Part shown: positions 5,976 through 6,917 of the stretch, piece by piece | Numbering within the stretch: position 1 is the stretch's first letter | How the letters are laid out: every line of letters starts with the position of its first letter | NCBI GenBank assembly: GCA_946413945.1 | Contig: CAMKMR010000091.1 | Location: forward strand, 1-6,917 | Direction of reading: 5' to 3' | DNA: 6,917 bases | Source of the DNA: an uncultured Lachnospiraceae bacterium | GTDB taxonomy: Bacteria; Bacillota; Clostridia; Lachnospirales; Lachnospiraceae | Made by a program: the position numbers and the translations under genes | Notes under the pieces: generated by a model | What the model was told of the DNA's origin: nothing | Databases searched by the model: none | Seen by the model: the letters and a program-made list of their open reading frames with translations, nothing else

Positions 5976-6021
5976 AGTAAAGTTATATCATCTTTACAGT
6001 AAACGGATTATCCTGTATCAT
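5976..6021 (+). promoter_or_regulatory. Promoter and possible operator of the permuted NlpC/P60-type gene
   Basis: TTTACA (5993-5998) and TATCAT (6016-6021) are separated by exactly 17 bp, each one mismatch from the sigma-A consensus. An inverted repeat, GTAAAG (5977-5982)/CTTTAC (5992-5997), overlaps the -35. AGTAAA occurs directly repeated at 5976-5981 and 5998-6003, 22 bp apart, about two helical turns. Either arrangement could be a regulator site. Apart from this and the preceding hairpin, I see nothing else in the 198-base gap. Confidence 0.5.
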
Positions 6022-6071
6022 AAAATTTGTTGTTATATAAAACAAAAGGATAAGAATAAAGGGGGTTAATT

Positions 6072-6917
6072 ATGGATAAAACTATCAAATTATCTGAACT
6101 TAAGTGTGGAGATGTTATGCTTTTTGAGGCACCTCCAGAACCATTATCTCAGCTTATTGCAAAGCTTACACATTCGGGCGTAAGCCATGCAGGCCTATCA
6201 GATTACAATCCGGCATATGTATTAAATGAAGAACTTGATGGAGCAGTAAGGTCTCCTCTTCATACAAATAATGACAGAGGAATTTACATCAGACGACTTA
6301 CTAAAAAAGATGGTGAAGAAATAGTTTATCCTGACACTAAAGTTGTTGCTGATATTGCTACAAAATATGTAGAAGAGAAGCTTCCATATGGAAAGTTTAA
6401 TCTTGCTATTCTCGGCCTATATATCCTCGGCTATAATTTTGCTGAAGATTCAAAATACAGGGACCTTATCATAAGTGTTATAAAGATTGCGATATTTGAA
6501 GTTATAAAGCTTGTAGATAAAAAGTTCTATGATGATCCGGATATCCATCCTATGGTTTGTTCTCAATTTGCTGCTCATTGCTACGATGAGGCATTTAAAG
6601 AAAAGGGATTAGATTATAAGATCAGATATACTGAGGAAGTTACATCATCAGAAAATCTTCTCAAGGAACTTATCAACTATATCAAGGAACACATTTCGGA
6701 CCTTTTCAAAGCATCTTTAGATAACTGCCTTTTAGCAGGTGAAAATGATACTGCTGGCTATGATGATAAGATCAAGGCTCTTCTTAGTAAAGTTGAAGAA
6801 GATGAAACAAAAGATGGTAAAGAACTTGCATCGGTTAAGAGTTTTATCTCTGAAGAAATGATACGATTATTCTATATCTATGGCCGTCATATCCTTAAGT
6901 TAAGTGGAAATAAGAAG
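6072..6917 (+). CDS. Permuted NlpC/P60 (YiiX/YebB-like) papain-fold protein, cut by the window end
   Basis: The frame opens at ATG 6072 behind GGGGG (6061-6065) and stays open for 282 codons to the window edge. Residues 10-63 match the start of the YiiX-like family (PF05708): a CGDVMLFEAP strand, a helix SQLIAKLTHSGV, then SHAGL with the likely catalytic H39, and VLNEELDGAVRSPL, where the family has an E...GV pattern. The likely nucleophile is C163 in MVCSQFAAHCY, and IHP (158-160) precedes it. His before Cys is the circularly permuted order typical of YaeF/YiiX and LRAT-like enzymes, which act as amidases, acyltransferases or thioesterases rather than classic wall hydrolases. There is no signal peptide, so it should be cytoplasmic, although hydrophobic stretches at about 109-121 and 131-146 may touch membrane. 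After ~residue 185 a long, acidic, helical extension of ~100 residues matches nothing I recognise; usual members are ~200 residues. The C-terminus is not seen. Confidence 0.75.
   Translation, partial: MDKTIKLSELKCGDVMLFEAPPEPLSQLIAKLTHSGVSHAGLSDYNPAYVLNEELDGAVRSPLHTNNDRGIYIRRLTKKDGEEIVYPDTKVVADIATKYVEEKLPYGKFNLAILGLYILGYNFAEDSKYRDLIISVIKIAIFEVIKLVDKKFYDDPDIHPMVCSQFAAHCYDEAFKEKGLDYKIRYTEEVTSSENLLKELINYIKEHISDLFKASLDNCLLAGENDTAGYDDKIKALLSKVEEDETKDGKELASVKSFISEEMIRLFYIYGRHILKLSGNKK

Noticed and set aside
1..6917. CRISPR array, tRNA, rRNA or riboswitch
   Set aside because: No regularly spaced repeats, cloverleaf or conserved riboswitch core was found in the gaps, which are all short.

Overview
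The window looks like a chromosomal stretch from a low-GC, Gram-positive member of the Clostridia, most plausibly the Lachnospiraceae (Butyrivibrio/Roseburia-like). This is an inference from the AT-rich base composition, strong AGGAGG/GGGGG ribosome-binding sites, U-tailed hairpin terminators and the gene families present. All genes lie on the + strand.

Layout. (1) 1-424: the last ~55 bases look like the right end of an IS200/IS605-family (TnpB-type) insertion. It is joined in frame to the C-terminal ~105 residues of a polyamine ABC-transporter substrate-binding protein (PotD-like), which ends at a strong terminator. (2) 425-628: AT-rich intergenic DNA holding a degenerate second copy of the terminator 3' arm, then an unusual inverted repeat that surrounds a promoter-like extended -10. 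(3) 629-3133: a probable two-gene operon of an AI-2E family membrane protein (TTG start) and a 300-residue protein that aligns by eye with the CbiE C-terminal half plus the CbiT domain of cobalamin methyltransferases, but with eroded SAM-binding loops. It closes with a near-symmetrical terminator. (4) 3211-5873: a translationally coupled two-component pair. The kinase has an extracytoplasmic domain, seven membrane helices and a LytS-type catalytic module; the regulator is a REC-LytTR protein. A long compound hairpin follows whose core resembles the IS hairpin at the window start. (5) 5993-6917: a promoter and a gene, running off the window, for a cytoplasmic permuted NlpC/P60 (YiiX-like) papain-fold protein with a long C-terminal extension.

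How the genes relate. The kinase and regulator clearly form one signalling unit. Its target is not evident; the next gene is a candidate because its promoter carries repeats, but a terminator-like hairpin separates them. The AI-2E protein and CbiET-like protein are probably co-transcribed, with no visible functional link to cobalamin. The points most worth a second look are the CbiET-like protein without a recognisable SAM site, the inverted repeat around the AI-2E promoter, and the two related hairpins.
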